A DNA stretch of 64,000 bases, from the NCBI GenBank assembly GCA_013360295.1, contig JABWCL010000016.1, positions 38,973 to 102,972 of the forward strand, in the 5' to 3' direction. The notes under the pieces are model-generated. The model saw only the letters and a list, made by a program, of their open reading frames with translations, ran no database searches and was not told where the DNA came from. The number at the start of each line of letters is the position of its first letter. Position 1 is the first letter of the stretch. Positions 54,672-64,000 of this stretch are shown one piece after another. The position numbers and the translations under genes were made by a program. This DNA is from Ignavibacteriaceae bacterium (GTDB lineage: Bacteria; Bacteroidota; Ignavibacteria; Ignavibacteriales; Ignavibacteriaceae).

Positions 54672-56885
54672 ATGAAAAAAATCATTAATTTATTATTTAT
54701 TGCATTTACGCTGATCATTCTCACGGGGTGTACTGCCCCGGAGGATAAAGGTGAAATAGTAATCTGGCACACAATGCGCCCTGAAGAGACGAGACAACTT
54801 CAGGAGCATATCAATGAGTTTCAGAAGCTGCATCCCGATATAAGGGTAATTCAGTTGTTTAAAGAGACTGAAGAAATGCGTTCGGGATTTATCATTGCCG
54901 CTATTGGCGGGCAAGGACCTGACCTGGTTTATGGGCCTGCTGATCAGATCGGGCCATTTGAAGAAATTAACATTATAAAACCCCTGGAAACCATTTTTTC
55001 AAGTGAATTCCTGGCAGGGTTCAATGAGAAAGCACTGATTTACTCCAGGGGGCATCTGCTTCAGATTGCCGATAAACTTGGTAACCACCTTACACTTGTC
55101 TATAACAAAAAGCTTGTTCCCAATCCTCCAACTTCCGACCTCGAGTTAATCGAAATAGGAAAAAAACTAACTGTTGATAAAAATGGGGACGGTAGACCTG
55201 ATCAGTACGGACTTGTTTGGAATTACACGGAGCCCTATTTCTTTGTTCCGTTTCTTACCGGATTTGGCGGATGGGTCCTTGATACACTTAATAAACCCAC
55301 ACTTAATACTCAAGAGATGGTCAGGGGGTTAAACTTCATTGCCGCGCTGAGAGATAAGCATAAGATCATCCCGAATGAAGCAGACTACAATGTGGCTGAT
55401 GCCCTTTTCAAAGAGGGGAGAGCCGGAATGATTATCAACGGGGATTGGTCCTGGTCTGGGTATGGCGAAGCAGGAATTGAATATGGTATCACACCATTAC
55501 CACTAATAACTTCAACCGGTAAATATTGTGCCCCGATGATTTCACCTAAAGGGTACTCAGTGAATATTAATGTTGAAGATGAAAAGCTTCACAAAATTAA
55601 ACTCTTCCTGGAATTTGTCCTAAGTCCTGAAAAACAGCTTGAGACAACCCTTAAGACAAAAACTTTCCCGACGGCTAAAGAGCTCTATTCGCATCCTGCT
55701 TTGGTCAACGATGAAATCCTGCAAAATTCACGCAGGCAGATTGAGTTAGGTATCCCGCTGCCGATAGTTACAGAAATGAGGGCAATCTGGGATGCTATGC
55801 GTCCTGCTTATCAGGCTGTTCTGGGTGGGAGTATATCCGCTGAGAAAGCTTCATTTGAGATGCAAAAAGCGGCCCTCGTCAAAATCAAAGAATTACGGGA
55901 GGATATCTATGATCCCGTTGGTGGTGTCATTGTACAAGTATTACTATTAGCAGCGGTTATCATAATTCTGGTAGCGATCAGAAAGAGTATTGTTGCTTTC
56001 TTCCGGAATCTGAGCAGAGATAAATTTGCCTATCTGCTGGCAATGCCGGCGATAGTAATAATGTTTGCAGTTATTTTTTATCCTTTTGTATATAATATAA
56101 TACTAAGTTTTTCTAACATGAGCCTGGCGCATATAAATGACTGGAGCATTATTGGTTTCGCGCAGTATATTCAGGTCTTTAAAGAACCCCAGCTCTATAC
56201 TATTTTCTTAAAAACCCTTATCTGGACGTTCGCTAATATCACCTTCCACGTTCTGATTGGAGTGACATTGGCACTGCTGTTGAATAGAAAATTGCCAGGA
56301 ACTCCGGTATTCAGAACATTGCTCATCCTGCCTTGGGCGGTTCCGCAGTATATAGTAGCGCTCACCTGGAGGGGAATGTTTAACTACGAATATGGTTCAA
56401 TTAATCTTTTGCTGACTCACTTTCTTTCTTTATCTCCGATAGAGTGGCTTAAGTCCCCGGTTGAAGCCTTTATGGCGGTGATAATTACAAACATCTGGCT
56501 TGGGTTTCCATTTATGATGATTATCGCTCTCGGAGGCCTGCAGAGTATTCCCCAGGAGCTGTATGAGGCAGCTGATATAGATGGTGCTAAATGGTACCAT
56601 AAGCTAAAAAATATTACTATCCCCTTGATTAAACCTGTTATGATTCCGGCTATCACGCTGGGAGTAATCTGGACTTTCAACAATCTGAATGTCGTCTGGC
56701 TTGTAAGCAACGCGGGGGAACCTTCCGATCAGACTCATATTCTCGTGTCGTATGTTTATAAGGCTGCTTTTAATCTTTACAGATATGGATACGCTGCCGC
56801 TTTTAGCGTGATATTATTTTTAATTTTGCTTGCGTTTGGTTTAACCTTCCTTAGGAAAACCAAGGCTACCGAATCAGTTTATTGA
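54672..56885 (+). CDS. Fused maltose-type binding protein and MalF permease
   Basis: A 737-residue fusion. Residues 1-18 are a lipoprotein-type signal (lipobox LTGC), and about 25-405 form a MalE-like solute-binding protein (GEIVIWHTMRPEETRQ, GGQGPDLVYGPADQIGPF, AGMIINGDWSWSGYG). A helix at about 416-436 leads into a MalF-type permease (455-737) with the coupling loop EAADIDGAKWYHKLKNITIP. The binding protein is thus covalently joined to the channel. The likely cargo is malto-oligosaccharides released by the GH13 enzyme upstream. The gene is followed by malG after 7 bp; no ATP-binding subunit is encoded nearby. A split into two proteins is unlikely because the frame has no stop or start signal at the junction. 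Confidence 0.92.
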   Translation: MKKIINLLFIAFTLIILTGCTAPEDKGEIVIWHTMRPEETRQLQEHINEFQKLHPDIRVIQLFKETEEMRSGFIIAAIGGQGPDLVYGPADQIGPFEEINIIKPLETIFSSEFLAGFNEKALIYSRGHLLQIADKLGNHLTLVYNKKLVPNPPTSDLELIEIGKKLTVDKNGDGRPDQYGLVWNYTEPYFFVPFLTGFGGWVLDTLNKPTLNTQEMVRGLNFIAALRDKHKIIPNEADYNVADALFKEGRAGMIINGDWSWSGYGEAGIEYGITPLPLITSTGKYCAPMISPKGYSVNINVEDEKLHKIKLFLEFVLSPEKQLETTLKTKTFPTAKELYSHPALVNDEILQNSRRQIELGIPLPIVTEMRAIWDAMRPAYQAVLGGSISAEKASFEMQKAALVKIKELREDIYDPVGGVIVQVLLLAAVIIILVAIRKSIVAFFRNLSRDKFAYLLAMPAIVIMFAVIFYPFVYNIILSFSNMSLAHINDWSIIGFAQYIQVFKEPQLYTIFLKTLIWTFANITFHVLIGVTLALLLNRKLPGTPVFRTLLILPWAVPQYIVALTWRGMFNYEYGSINLLLTHFLSLSPIEWLKSPVEAFMAVIITNIWLGFPFMMIIALGGLQSIPQELYEAADIDGAKWYHKLKNITIPLIKPVMIPAITLGVIWTFNNLNVVWLVSNAGEPSDQTHILVSYVYKAAFNLYRYGYAAAFSVILFLILLAFGLTFLRKTKATESVY

Positions 56886-56892
56886 GAAAGAA

Positions 56893-57726
56893 ATGAATAC
56901 CAAAAAATATATAATTAATTTCCTGACTTATCTCTTCCTGATATTTTTTACGGTTATCGCGCTCTATCCTATCATCAATGTTTTTACGATCTCGATTCGT
57001 CCCGGGAATAAATTGCTTTCAACTTCACTTGCCATAATTCCGGATGGGGCAACATTCAGGCAGTACGCTGAGTTATTCACGAATCGCCCTTTTCTGCTCT
57101 GGGTGTGGAATTCCGCAATTGTGTCCTCGGTTGTTACCATAACCGGTGTAGCGCTTGCATCCACAGCCGGATATGCGCTTTCAAGATTTAAGTTTGTTGG
57201 TAAGCAGGTAAGCATGCTTGGGTTGCTGACTACACAAATGTTTCCTGCGACCATGCTCTTGTTACCGATGTATATTATGCTCATCAAACTTGAATTAATC
57301 AACAGTTATCTCGGAATTATCATTGTTTATTCCGCGACAGCACTTCCGTTCTGTGTCTGGCAGATGAAAGGTTATTATGATACAATCCCTTTCAGCCTTG
57401 AAGAAAGCGCCAGGATAGATGGTTGCTCACGCTGGCAGGCGTTCTACAAGATAATTTTTCCGCTCGCAGCACCTGCGCTTGTTATAACTGCGTTATTTTC
57501 ATTTATGACCGCCTGGTCGGAGTATATAGTAGCCGCACAGGTTTTGCAGGATACGAAATTATATACATTACCCTTGGGCCTCAAATCATTTGAATCAAAT
57601 ATGTCGACGGAGTGGGGATTGTACGCTGCTGCCTCTCTCGTGGTAAGCATTCCGGTAGTAACTTTATTCGTGATTCTCAGCAAATGGCTTGTATCCGGCC
57701 TTACTTTAGGAAGTGTGAAAGGATAA
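56893..57726 (+). CDS. MalG-type ABC sugar permease
   Basis: A 277-residue permease with six helices and the coupling loop EESARIDGCSRWQAFYKIIFP. It is the second channel half for the maltose-type importer whose MalF half is fused to the binding protein just upstream. Family marks are YALSRFKFVGKQ and TAWSEYIVAAQVL. The ATPase is expected to be shared with another system (MsmK/UgpC type) encoded elsewhere. 10 bp separate it from the sugar carrier gene downstream. Confidence 0.94.
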   Translation: MNTKKYIINFLTYLFLIFFTVIALYPIINVFTISIRPGNKLLSTSLAIIPDGATFRQYAELFTNRPFLLWVWNSAIVSSVVTITGVALASTAGYALSRFKFVGKQVSMLGLLTTQMFPATMLLLPMYIMLIKLELINSYLGIIIVYSATALPFCVWQMKGYYDTIPFSLEESARIDGCSRWQAFYKIIFPLAAPALVITALFSFMTAWSEYIVAAQVLQDTKLYTLPLGLKSFESNMSTEWGLYAAASLVVSIPVVTLFVILSKWLVSGLTLGSVKG

Positions 57727-57736
57727 CTAATAACAA

Positions 57737-58981
57737 ATGATTGAGATACAAAAAAAACTTACGAAGTCTTTTTATGTTCTTTTAAGCCTTCCGGCAACAG
57801 CTATGGGTTTTGCTTTATCAATCCAGATCAGTGCGCTGAGTTGGATTCTTGGAACAAAATACAACCTCAACCTGGAGGAAATCGGTTTTGTATGGGCAGC
57901 CGGACCGCTTGCCGGGATTTTTGGCCAGGTGATTGTAGGGCTGATCAGCGATAAAGTTTGGTTCTGGGGAGGCAGGAGGAGACCATTCATCTTTATTGGC
58001 GGACCACTTGCGGCTTTAATGCTGATAGCACTTCCTCATATAGACACCATCAGCGGTTTCCTTGGTGTCAGCAACCTGATAATAGTTGCTTTAATAATTG
58101 CCCTGACTCTCGATCTCTCAATTAATATCAGTTTTAACCCTACACGATCCATCATCGCTGATGTAACGCCGGAAGGAATTACCCGAACTAAAGGCTACAC
58201 CTGGATGCAAACGATTTCAGGTTTTTTTGGTGTACTGGCCTATATTATCGGCGCTACCCTTGGTAACTACACGCTGATCTACTCCGGTTCTTTGATCGTA
58301 CTTTTGTTTTCAATAATTCCGATGTTTTTTATTGAGGAACCACGGGTTTTAGTCTCGGATCAAAAAACGGAGGTATCCGGGACGCTTTCGGAATCCACAG
58401 ATTGGAGACAGTTGATGGTCTTATTTGTTGCGCACGGTTTCTCATGGATTGGTGTGCAAACGATGTTCGTGTTCATCATTGCTTTTATTCAGCAAAATCT
58501 TAATCCACAGAATAATTTTGAAACGGGACAGTTTATTTCGATATCCTTCGCGGTACTTAATACGATAGGTTTTATAGTACCGGTCTTCCTTCTTGAACCG
58601 GTTTCCGAAAAGATCGGTAGGATTAAAGTACACATCATTAGTGTATTAATTATGGCACTAGGTTATTTTGTTATAGCTTACATTGTAAATTCAAGTTTAA
58701 TGCTATATTTTGCGATGGTAATAGTTGGAATAGGATGGGGAGCAATTGTGAGCCTGCCCTTTGCTATTATGAGCGAGAAAGTAGATAAAACAAGAATGGG
58801 ATTTTTTATGGGAATTTTCAATCTATCGGTTGTTATCCCCCAACTAATAGTTAGTTTGCTTATCGGCGGTTTTATTCAGGATATGACCGATAAAAGCAAT
58901 ATATTCCTGATCAGCGGAATTTCGCTCGCACTGTCAGGTATATTATGGTTTTTTGTTAAGGAAAAGAAAATAACAAATTAA
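57737..58981 (+). CDS. GPH/SLC45-like sugar carrier (MFS)
   Basis: A 414-residue major-facilitator protein with about 12 helices. The loop 2-3 motif is GLISDKVWFWGGRRRPFIFIGG (read as SDKVWFWGGRRRP), typical of the SLC45/sucrose-cation symporter group, and later NPTRSIIADVTPEGITRTKGY fits the same group. It likely carries a disaccharide or maltodextrin with protons, in parallel to the ABC importer encoded upstream. Presence of both kinds of importer suggests different chain lengths or products. It ends the glucan operon; 41 bp separate it from the T9SS protein gene. Confidence 0.9.
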   Translation: MIEIQKKLTKSFYVLLSLPATAMGFALSIQISALSWILGTKYNLNLEEIGFVWAAGPLAGIFGQVIVGLISDKVWFWGGRRRPFIFIGGPLAALMLIALPHIDTISGFLGVSNLIIVALIIALTLDLSINISFNPTRSIIADVTPEGITRTKGYTWMQTISGFFGVLAYIIGATLGNYTLIYSGSLIVLLFSIIPMFFIEEPRVLVSDQKTEVSGTLSESTDWRQLMVLFVAHGFSWIGVQTMFVFIIAFIQQNLNPQNNFETGQFISISFAVLNTIGFIVPVFLLEPVSEKIGRIKVHIISVLIMALGYFVIAYIVNSSLMLYFAMVIVGIGWGAIVSLPFAIMSEKVDKTRMGFFMGIFNLSVVIPQLIVSLLIGGFIQDMTDKSNIFLISGISLALSGILWFFVKEKKITN

Positions 58982-59022
58982 ATCAACTTAAATTATATTC
59001 AACAATCAACTCCGGAGTAAAA

Positions 59023-62000
59023 ATGAAAATTCGTTTTACGTTTTTCATTGTGATCTTAGTCTCCATGATCGCAATGTCTCAGAGCAGGAATACTGTTGAT
59101 TCTAAAGCATGGTCAAAAGTTAAAATGGATGATCGTACCAGAATTACGGATAATCCAGAATACAAAGGCTATGTAGCGGCACCACAGGTTCCTACTTACC
59201 ACAGAATGAAAGGTATAGAAGCGGTTGTCTATCCGAACTTCCGTCCTTTCCCGACAACCAATTCGACACAATCAGAAATGAGTGTCGATATTAATCCTTT
59301 GAACAGCAACATCATATTTTGTTCGGCAAATGCTACAAATAACCCTGTGACTACTATTTATGGTACCGGTGTTTACTATACTACAAATGCAGGTACAACA
59401 TGGGCCGGCGCTGATAATCCTCCATTTGGTACAAACTCCGGAGATCCGGCTGTATCAATTGGAACAAACGGTAATTTTTTCGTTGGTTTTATTGATGGTG
59501 GAGCAAACGATGGCGGACAAGGCGTTGCTGTTTCCACTAATAACGGAGGCAACTGGGGCCGTTATGTCGTAGCACCAAAACCTGCGAGTACCGCTGATCT
59601 TCTTGATAAAAACCACCTCGTAGTTGATAAAAAAGTTGGCAGCCCGTTTGAGAACAGGGTGTACGCGGCCTGGACCGCGTTTGTAACAGGCAGTCCAAAT
59701 GAAAACGATATTGAAGTAAGATATTCCACCAATAATGGACAAAACTGGAGCGCCAGTATAAATATCAGCGGAGCACTAAACGCCGGAAGCCACAACCAGG
59801 GCATCAACCTGCAGACCGGGCCTAATGGCGAAGTATATGCTGCATGGGCAGTTTACGACCAGTGGGCAGCCGGACAGTATGGCGAAGATGCTATTGCATT
59901 CAACGTTTCAACTGATGGTGGAGTTACCTGGGGTGTTCCGAAGAAAGCATACACCGCGGCGAATTTCGGAATTCGCGGTAACCTTACCAGTAAAGCAAGT
60001 ATTCGTGTAGCTTCTTTTCCTTCGATGGCTGTTGACCGTTCTGGTGGCCCAAATAATGGCCACATTTATATTACCTGGCCTCAGAGAGGAGTAACACCTG
60101 CAGGATCTGATCCCGATATCGTTATTATGAAATCAAGTGACGGAGGTGCCACATGGTCCACTCCTAAGAGAGTAAATGATGATCCGCTAAACAACGCCAA
60201 AGACCAGTATTATCCCTGGATGACGGTTGATCAGACCACCGGTCACGTTTATGTTGCATTTTATGACAGCAGAAATACTACCAATGACAGCGCGGGTGTG
60301 TTCTTAGCTCGCTCCATTGATGGTGCAAACAGTTTTGAAAATATCCAGGTGAGCGATAGGAACTTTAAGCCAAAGACTATTTCAGGTCTTGCCACCGGAT
60401 ACCAGGGTGACTATATAGGAATCGCCGCACACTCTAATACCGTTTATCCTTATTGGATGGAAGACAGAACAGGACTCTATCAGGGATGGATGACCAAAGT
60501 AACGTTTGGTCCAATTATCGAACACCCAGCCCTCAGCAACACAGAAAATATGACAGGGCCATATCCAGTTGGAGCGAAAATCACATCCTCTCTGCCCCTA
60601 AACCCAAATAAGGTCCTCCTCTATTGGGGTAGAAATACGGGTGGTGCCGTTACCGATTCAGTTATAATGACCAGTGCAGGTGTCGATAGTTTCACTGCAA
60701 ATATACCAGGAAACGGTTCACCAGCTACATATTACTACTATCTTTATGCCGAGGATAATACCGGTGGCTACAGTACTTACCCTGCCGGCGCTCCATCAAA
60801 CAAGTTCATGTTTACAGCTAATACGGATTCGGTCTTACCGGTTATTACCCATACGCCAATCGGAAACCAATTCAGAGAAGTATGGCCGGCTACTGTTAAC
60901 TCAAATGTAACTGATAACATTGGTGTTGATTCTGTTAAGGTTGAGTATAAACTCAAATCCAACGGACAGATGAGGTCATTTATTCTCAATTCGCTCGGAA
61001 GCGGCAATTACTCCGGTGTTTTCAATATTGATACAAGCCTGATAGCAGTAGGAGATACTCTCTTTTACAAAATTAAAGCCGTAGATGCCGGTTCCCTGCA
61101 TAATACAGCATATCTGCCTGCATCGGGATTTTTCTCTTTTGTTTTCATAAATGATAATATTTTACCAGTTGTTACACATACACCGCTTAGGAACCAGCCT
61201 GAAATCCGCTGGCCTGCAGTTGTACGTGCAACGGCAAGTGACAACATGGGCATCGACTACGTTAAAGTTGAATACGATATTCGTAACGGTGCTTTAGTCG
61301 GTAACTTTAATTTAAACAATGTCGGCGGCGATCAGTATCAGGGTACATTTAATGTAGATACATCCCAGATAGCCGTCGGAGACACAGTAAAATACAGACT
61401 GGTCGTTAAAGATCTGTCGAATGCAGGTAATGTCGTCTATCATCCTGCGACCGGTTCACACAGCTTTAGTATAATTAACACACTCGGTTTGGTACTGATT
61501 CTGAATGATGATAATGTTGTTGAAGAGCGTATGTCATCACCCAAAGGAAATACTTTCCCTGTACCCGAGAATGCTCTGGGTGCATCAGCTACTTTAATCG
61601 AGAACACTCTCACAGCAGCAGGTTACGTCGTTGATAACGTACCCTTCCTATCAGCAGATACGAATTCCTTTGCCGGATATGATGTAATTGCTCTTGCCGC
61701 TGGTCCAAAAACTACTACTATCTTCGAAAGTTTACCTATAAGAAATGCTGTTACGATGTTCACGCTTATGGGAGGAAAAACTTTTGTTGAAGGCGGTGAA
61801 GTTGGCTGGATTTACAGATATTCTTCAGCTACATCGGACAAAGATCCGTTCTTCAGACGTAATGTCCTGCATGACAGCAGCTGGGTCAGCGACATTTCAA
61901 GCGGTATATTAAGGAAAAGACTGCCAAATCATCAGCTGTTTAATGAACCACATTCTATTCCGGATTCATTAGCATTCAATATAACAACAATCGGCGGACG

Positions 62001-62787
62001 CGATGCAATGCGTATCATTCCGAATAAAGCCGGAATATTTAAATTGGGTGGCTGGTACCCGACTTATCCGGATACAGCAAGCATCATTGCGTTTTCCCCA
62101 AGTAATGATCCTGCTGAGATCAGGAACCTGACTTATCATTTTTCTATCTCAAATATGACAAATCAGGATGCTGCGAAAAAACTCATTGAAAATGGTTTTG
62201 CTCTGCTGACATCTAGCGGCGGGTACATTCCAGTTGAATTACTCTCGTTTGCTGCTTCGGCAAGTAATAACAACGTGATCCTGTCCTGGGAAACCGCAAC
62301 TGAGCTTAATAACTCAGGATTTGAGGTCGAGAGGAAACAGGGAAGTGAGTCATTCTCTAAAATTGGTTTTGTACGCGGAGCCGGAACAAGCCTATTGTCA
62401 ACCGGTTACAGTTTCACTGATACTAACCTGGAACCCGGAACATACACTTATAGGCTAAGGCAGCTGGATTTTGACGGAAGTTATAAGATTCTTCCCGAAG
62501 TAAATGTTGATATCTCCTTGCCTTACGAGTATGCTCTGGATCAGAACTACCCGAATCCGTTCAACCCGAACACAGTCATAAAATATGCTGTTCCTCAGGC
62601 GGGAATGGTAAACATCGCGGTTTACAATTCCCTCGGAGAGAAGGTAGCTACTATTGTGAACCAGATACACGAACCCGGTAATTTTACAGTGGAACTGAAT
62701 GCCGTCAAACTTGGAAGCGGTGTTTATTTCTATCGGATGGAATCAGGAAGTTTCGTCTCAGTGAAAAAAATGATAGTACTGAAATAA
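59023..62787 (+). CDS. T9SS-exported Asp-box/sialidase-like protein
   Basis: A 1254-residue secreted protein. Signal peptide 1-19; a large Asp-box (BNR) propeller region (about 80-500) with STNNGGNWG, STDGGVTWG and SSDGGATWS; two homologous Fn3-like modules at about 605-710 and 711-825 (PVITHTPIGNQFREVWP and PVVTHTPLRNQPEIRWP); a further globular domain; then a type IX secretion sorting domain, LDQNYPNPFNPNTVIKY, ending GVYFYRMESGSF and MIVLK. It would cross the outer membrane by T9SS and stay surface-bound or be released. A sialidase is not proved: the arginine triad is not evident. A CGGAG ribosome site precedes ATG and a terminator follows. Confidence 0.92.
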   Translation: MKIRFTFFIVILVSMIAMSQSRNTVDSKAWSKVKMDDRTRITDNPEYKGYVAAPQVPTYHRMKGIEAVVYPNFRPFPTTNSTQSEMSVDINPLNSNIIFCSANATNNPVTTIYGTGVYYTTNAGTTWAGADNPPFGTNSGDPAVSIGTNGNFFVGFIDGGANDGGQGVAVSTNNGGNWGRYVVAPKPASTADLLDKNHLVVDKKVGSPFENRVYAAWTAFVTGSPNENDIEVRYSTNNGQNWSASINISGALNAGSHNQGINLQTGPNGEVYAAWAVYDQWAAGQYGEDAIAFNVSTDGGVTWGVPKKAYTAANFGIRGNLTSKASIRVASFPSMAVDRSGGPNNGHIYITWPQRGVTPAGSDPDIVIMKSSDGGATWSTPKRVNDDPLNNAKDQYYPWMTVDQTTGHVYVAFYDSRNTTNDSAGVFLARSIDGANSFENIQVSDRNFKPKTISGLATGYQGDYIGIAAHSNTVYPYWMEDRTGLYQGWMTKVTFGPIIEHPALSNTENMTGPYPVGAKITSSLPLNPNKVLLYWGRNTGGAVTDSVIMTSAGVDSFTANIPGNGSPATYYYYLYAEDNTGGYSTYPAGAPSNKFMFTANTDSVLPVITHTPIGNQFREVWPATVNSNVTDNIGVDSVKVEYKLKSNGQMRSFILNSLGSGNYSGVFNIDTSLIAVGDTLFYKIKAVDAGSLHNTAYLPASGFFSFVFINDNILPVVTHTPLRNQPEIRWPAVVRATASDNMGIDYVKVEYDIRNGALVGNFNLNNVGGDQYQGTFNVDTSQIAVGDTVKYRLVVKDLSNAGNVVYHPATGSHSFSIINTLGLVLILNDDNVVEERMSSPKGNTFPVPENALGASATLIENTLTAAGYVVDNVPFLSADTNSFAGYDVIALAAGPKTTTIFESLPIRNAVTMFTLMGGKTFVEGGEVGWIYRYSSATSDKDPFFRRNVLHDSSWVSDISSGILRKRLPNHQLFNEPHSIPDSLAFNITTIGGRDAMRIIPNKAGIFKLGGWYPTYPDTASIIAFSPSNDPAEIRNLTYHFSISNMTNQDAAKKLIENGFALLTSSGGYIPVELLSFAASASNNNVILSWETATELNNSGFEVERKQGSESFSKIGFVRGAGTSLLSTGYSFTDTNLEPGTYTYRLRQLDFDGSYKILPEVNVDISLPYEYALDQNYPNPFNPNTVIKYAVPQAGMVNIAVYNSLGEKVATIVNQIHEPGNFTVELNAVKLGSGVYFYRMESGSFVSVKKMIVLK

Positions 62788-62798
62788 TACACTCATTA

Positions 62799-62826
62799 AA
62801 AGGGAGCTTCGGCTCCCTTCTTTTTT
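62799..62826 (+). terminator. Intrinsic terminator after the T9SS protein gene
   Basis: AAGGGAGC, tetraloop TTCG, GCTCCCTT, then CTTTTTT: an eight-base perfect stem with a stable UUCG loop. It isolates pyrG from the upstream gene. Confidence 0.95.
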
Positions 62827-62852
62827 ATATTTTTTGCGTTTTTTTTTCCTGA

Positions 62853-64000
<1,148 letters not shown>

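Overview
The window (about 64 kb, moderately AT-rich, gene-dense) looks like chromosomal DNA of a free-living bacterium of the Bacteroidetes/Chlorobi/Ignavibacteriae assemblage, most likely Ignavibacteria-like. The evidence is a 1254-residue secreted protein ending in a type IX secretion sorting domain with the NYPNPFNP motif, a regulator-propeller/Y_Y_Y histidine kinase, promoter-like TAATTTTG boxes, a TonB-dependent receptor with a carboxypeptidase-regulatory-like N-terminus, and a split methylmalonyl-CoA mutase. The placement is inferred from these traits, not from a search. I see 50 protein genes (two cut by the window edges) and one tRNA-Leu. I see no CRISPR array, insertion sequence, prophage or rRNA.

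Layout. 1-4153: envelope polysaccharide genes (FemAB/GNAT-like protein, two family-4-type glycosyltransferases, one family-9 glycosyltransferase), then glycerate kinase. 5332-11658: thyA, a large hybrid-architecture sensor kinase, folA and mutL, so folate/dTMP and repair genes enclose a membrane sensor. 11705-15883: methylmalonyl-CoA mutase catalytic chain, a UbiA-type phosphoribosyl/prenyl transferase, a CorC/HlyC protein and a DCC-family protein with no ordinary start codon. 15888-22082 (minus strand): MoxR-type ATPase plus VWA protein, LACTB-like serine hydrolase, clpP, trigger factor, tRNA-Leu(UAG). 22269-29594: PP2C phosphatase, Ser/Thr kinase with a seven-bladed Ycf48-like sensor, membrane metallopeptidase with a TPR-like tail, AI-2E transporter, and a CCA-transferase-like protein whose nucleotidyltransferase active site has decayed but whose HD domain is intact.

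29589-38278: rsmI, then lysine 6-aminotransferase (minus strand) and, across a 349-bp spacer with a perfect 16-bp palindrome, a sigma-like/anti-sigma FecR pair and the aminoadipate-semialdehyde dehydrogenase that would finish the first two steps of lysine catabolism. A RsbW-like kinase, STAS protein, double-DUF350 protein, transglutaminase-like protein and metallo-hydrolase follow. 38409-45286: a barrel-like exported protein, a degenerate ABC permease/ATPase pair, propionyl-CoA carboxylase beta chain, and a lipoprotein lytic transglycosylase with six LysM repeats.

45337-50054 is a complete thiamine-uptake unit: TPP riboswitch, intrinsic terminator, TonB-dependent receptor, thiamine pyrophosphokinase, and a sodium:solute symporter in the position of the inner-membrane thiamine carrier. 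50170-52454 (minus strand) holds smpB, tyrS and a pyruvoyl-dependent arginine decarboxylase followed by a fresh 67-bp tandem duplication. 52521-58981 is an alpha-glucan unit: secreted GH13 enzyme, a binding-protein/MalF fusion, MalG and a GPH/SLC45-type sugar carrier, without an ABC ATPase. 59023-64000: T9SS-exported Asp-box protein, terminator, and the 5' two-thirds of pyrG.

The strongest candidates for something new are the riboswitch-controlled sodium symporter as a thiamine carrier, the Ycf48-sensor kinase with its metallopeptidase neighbour, the CCA-transferase-derived HD pseudo-nucleotidyltransferase, the degenerate ABC pair, and the binding-protein/permease fusion.
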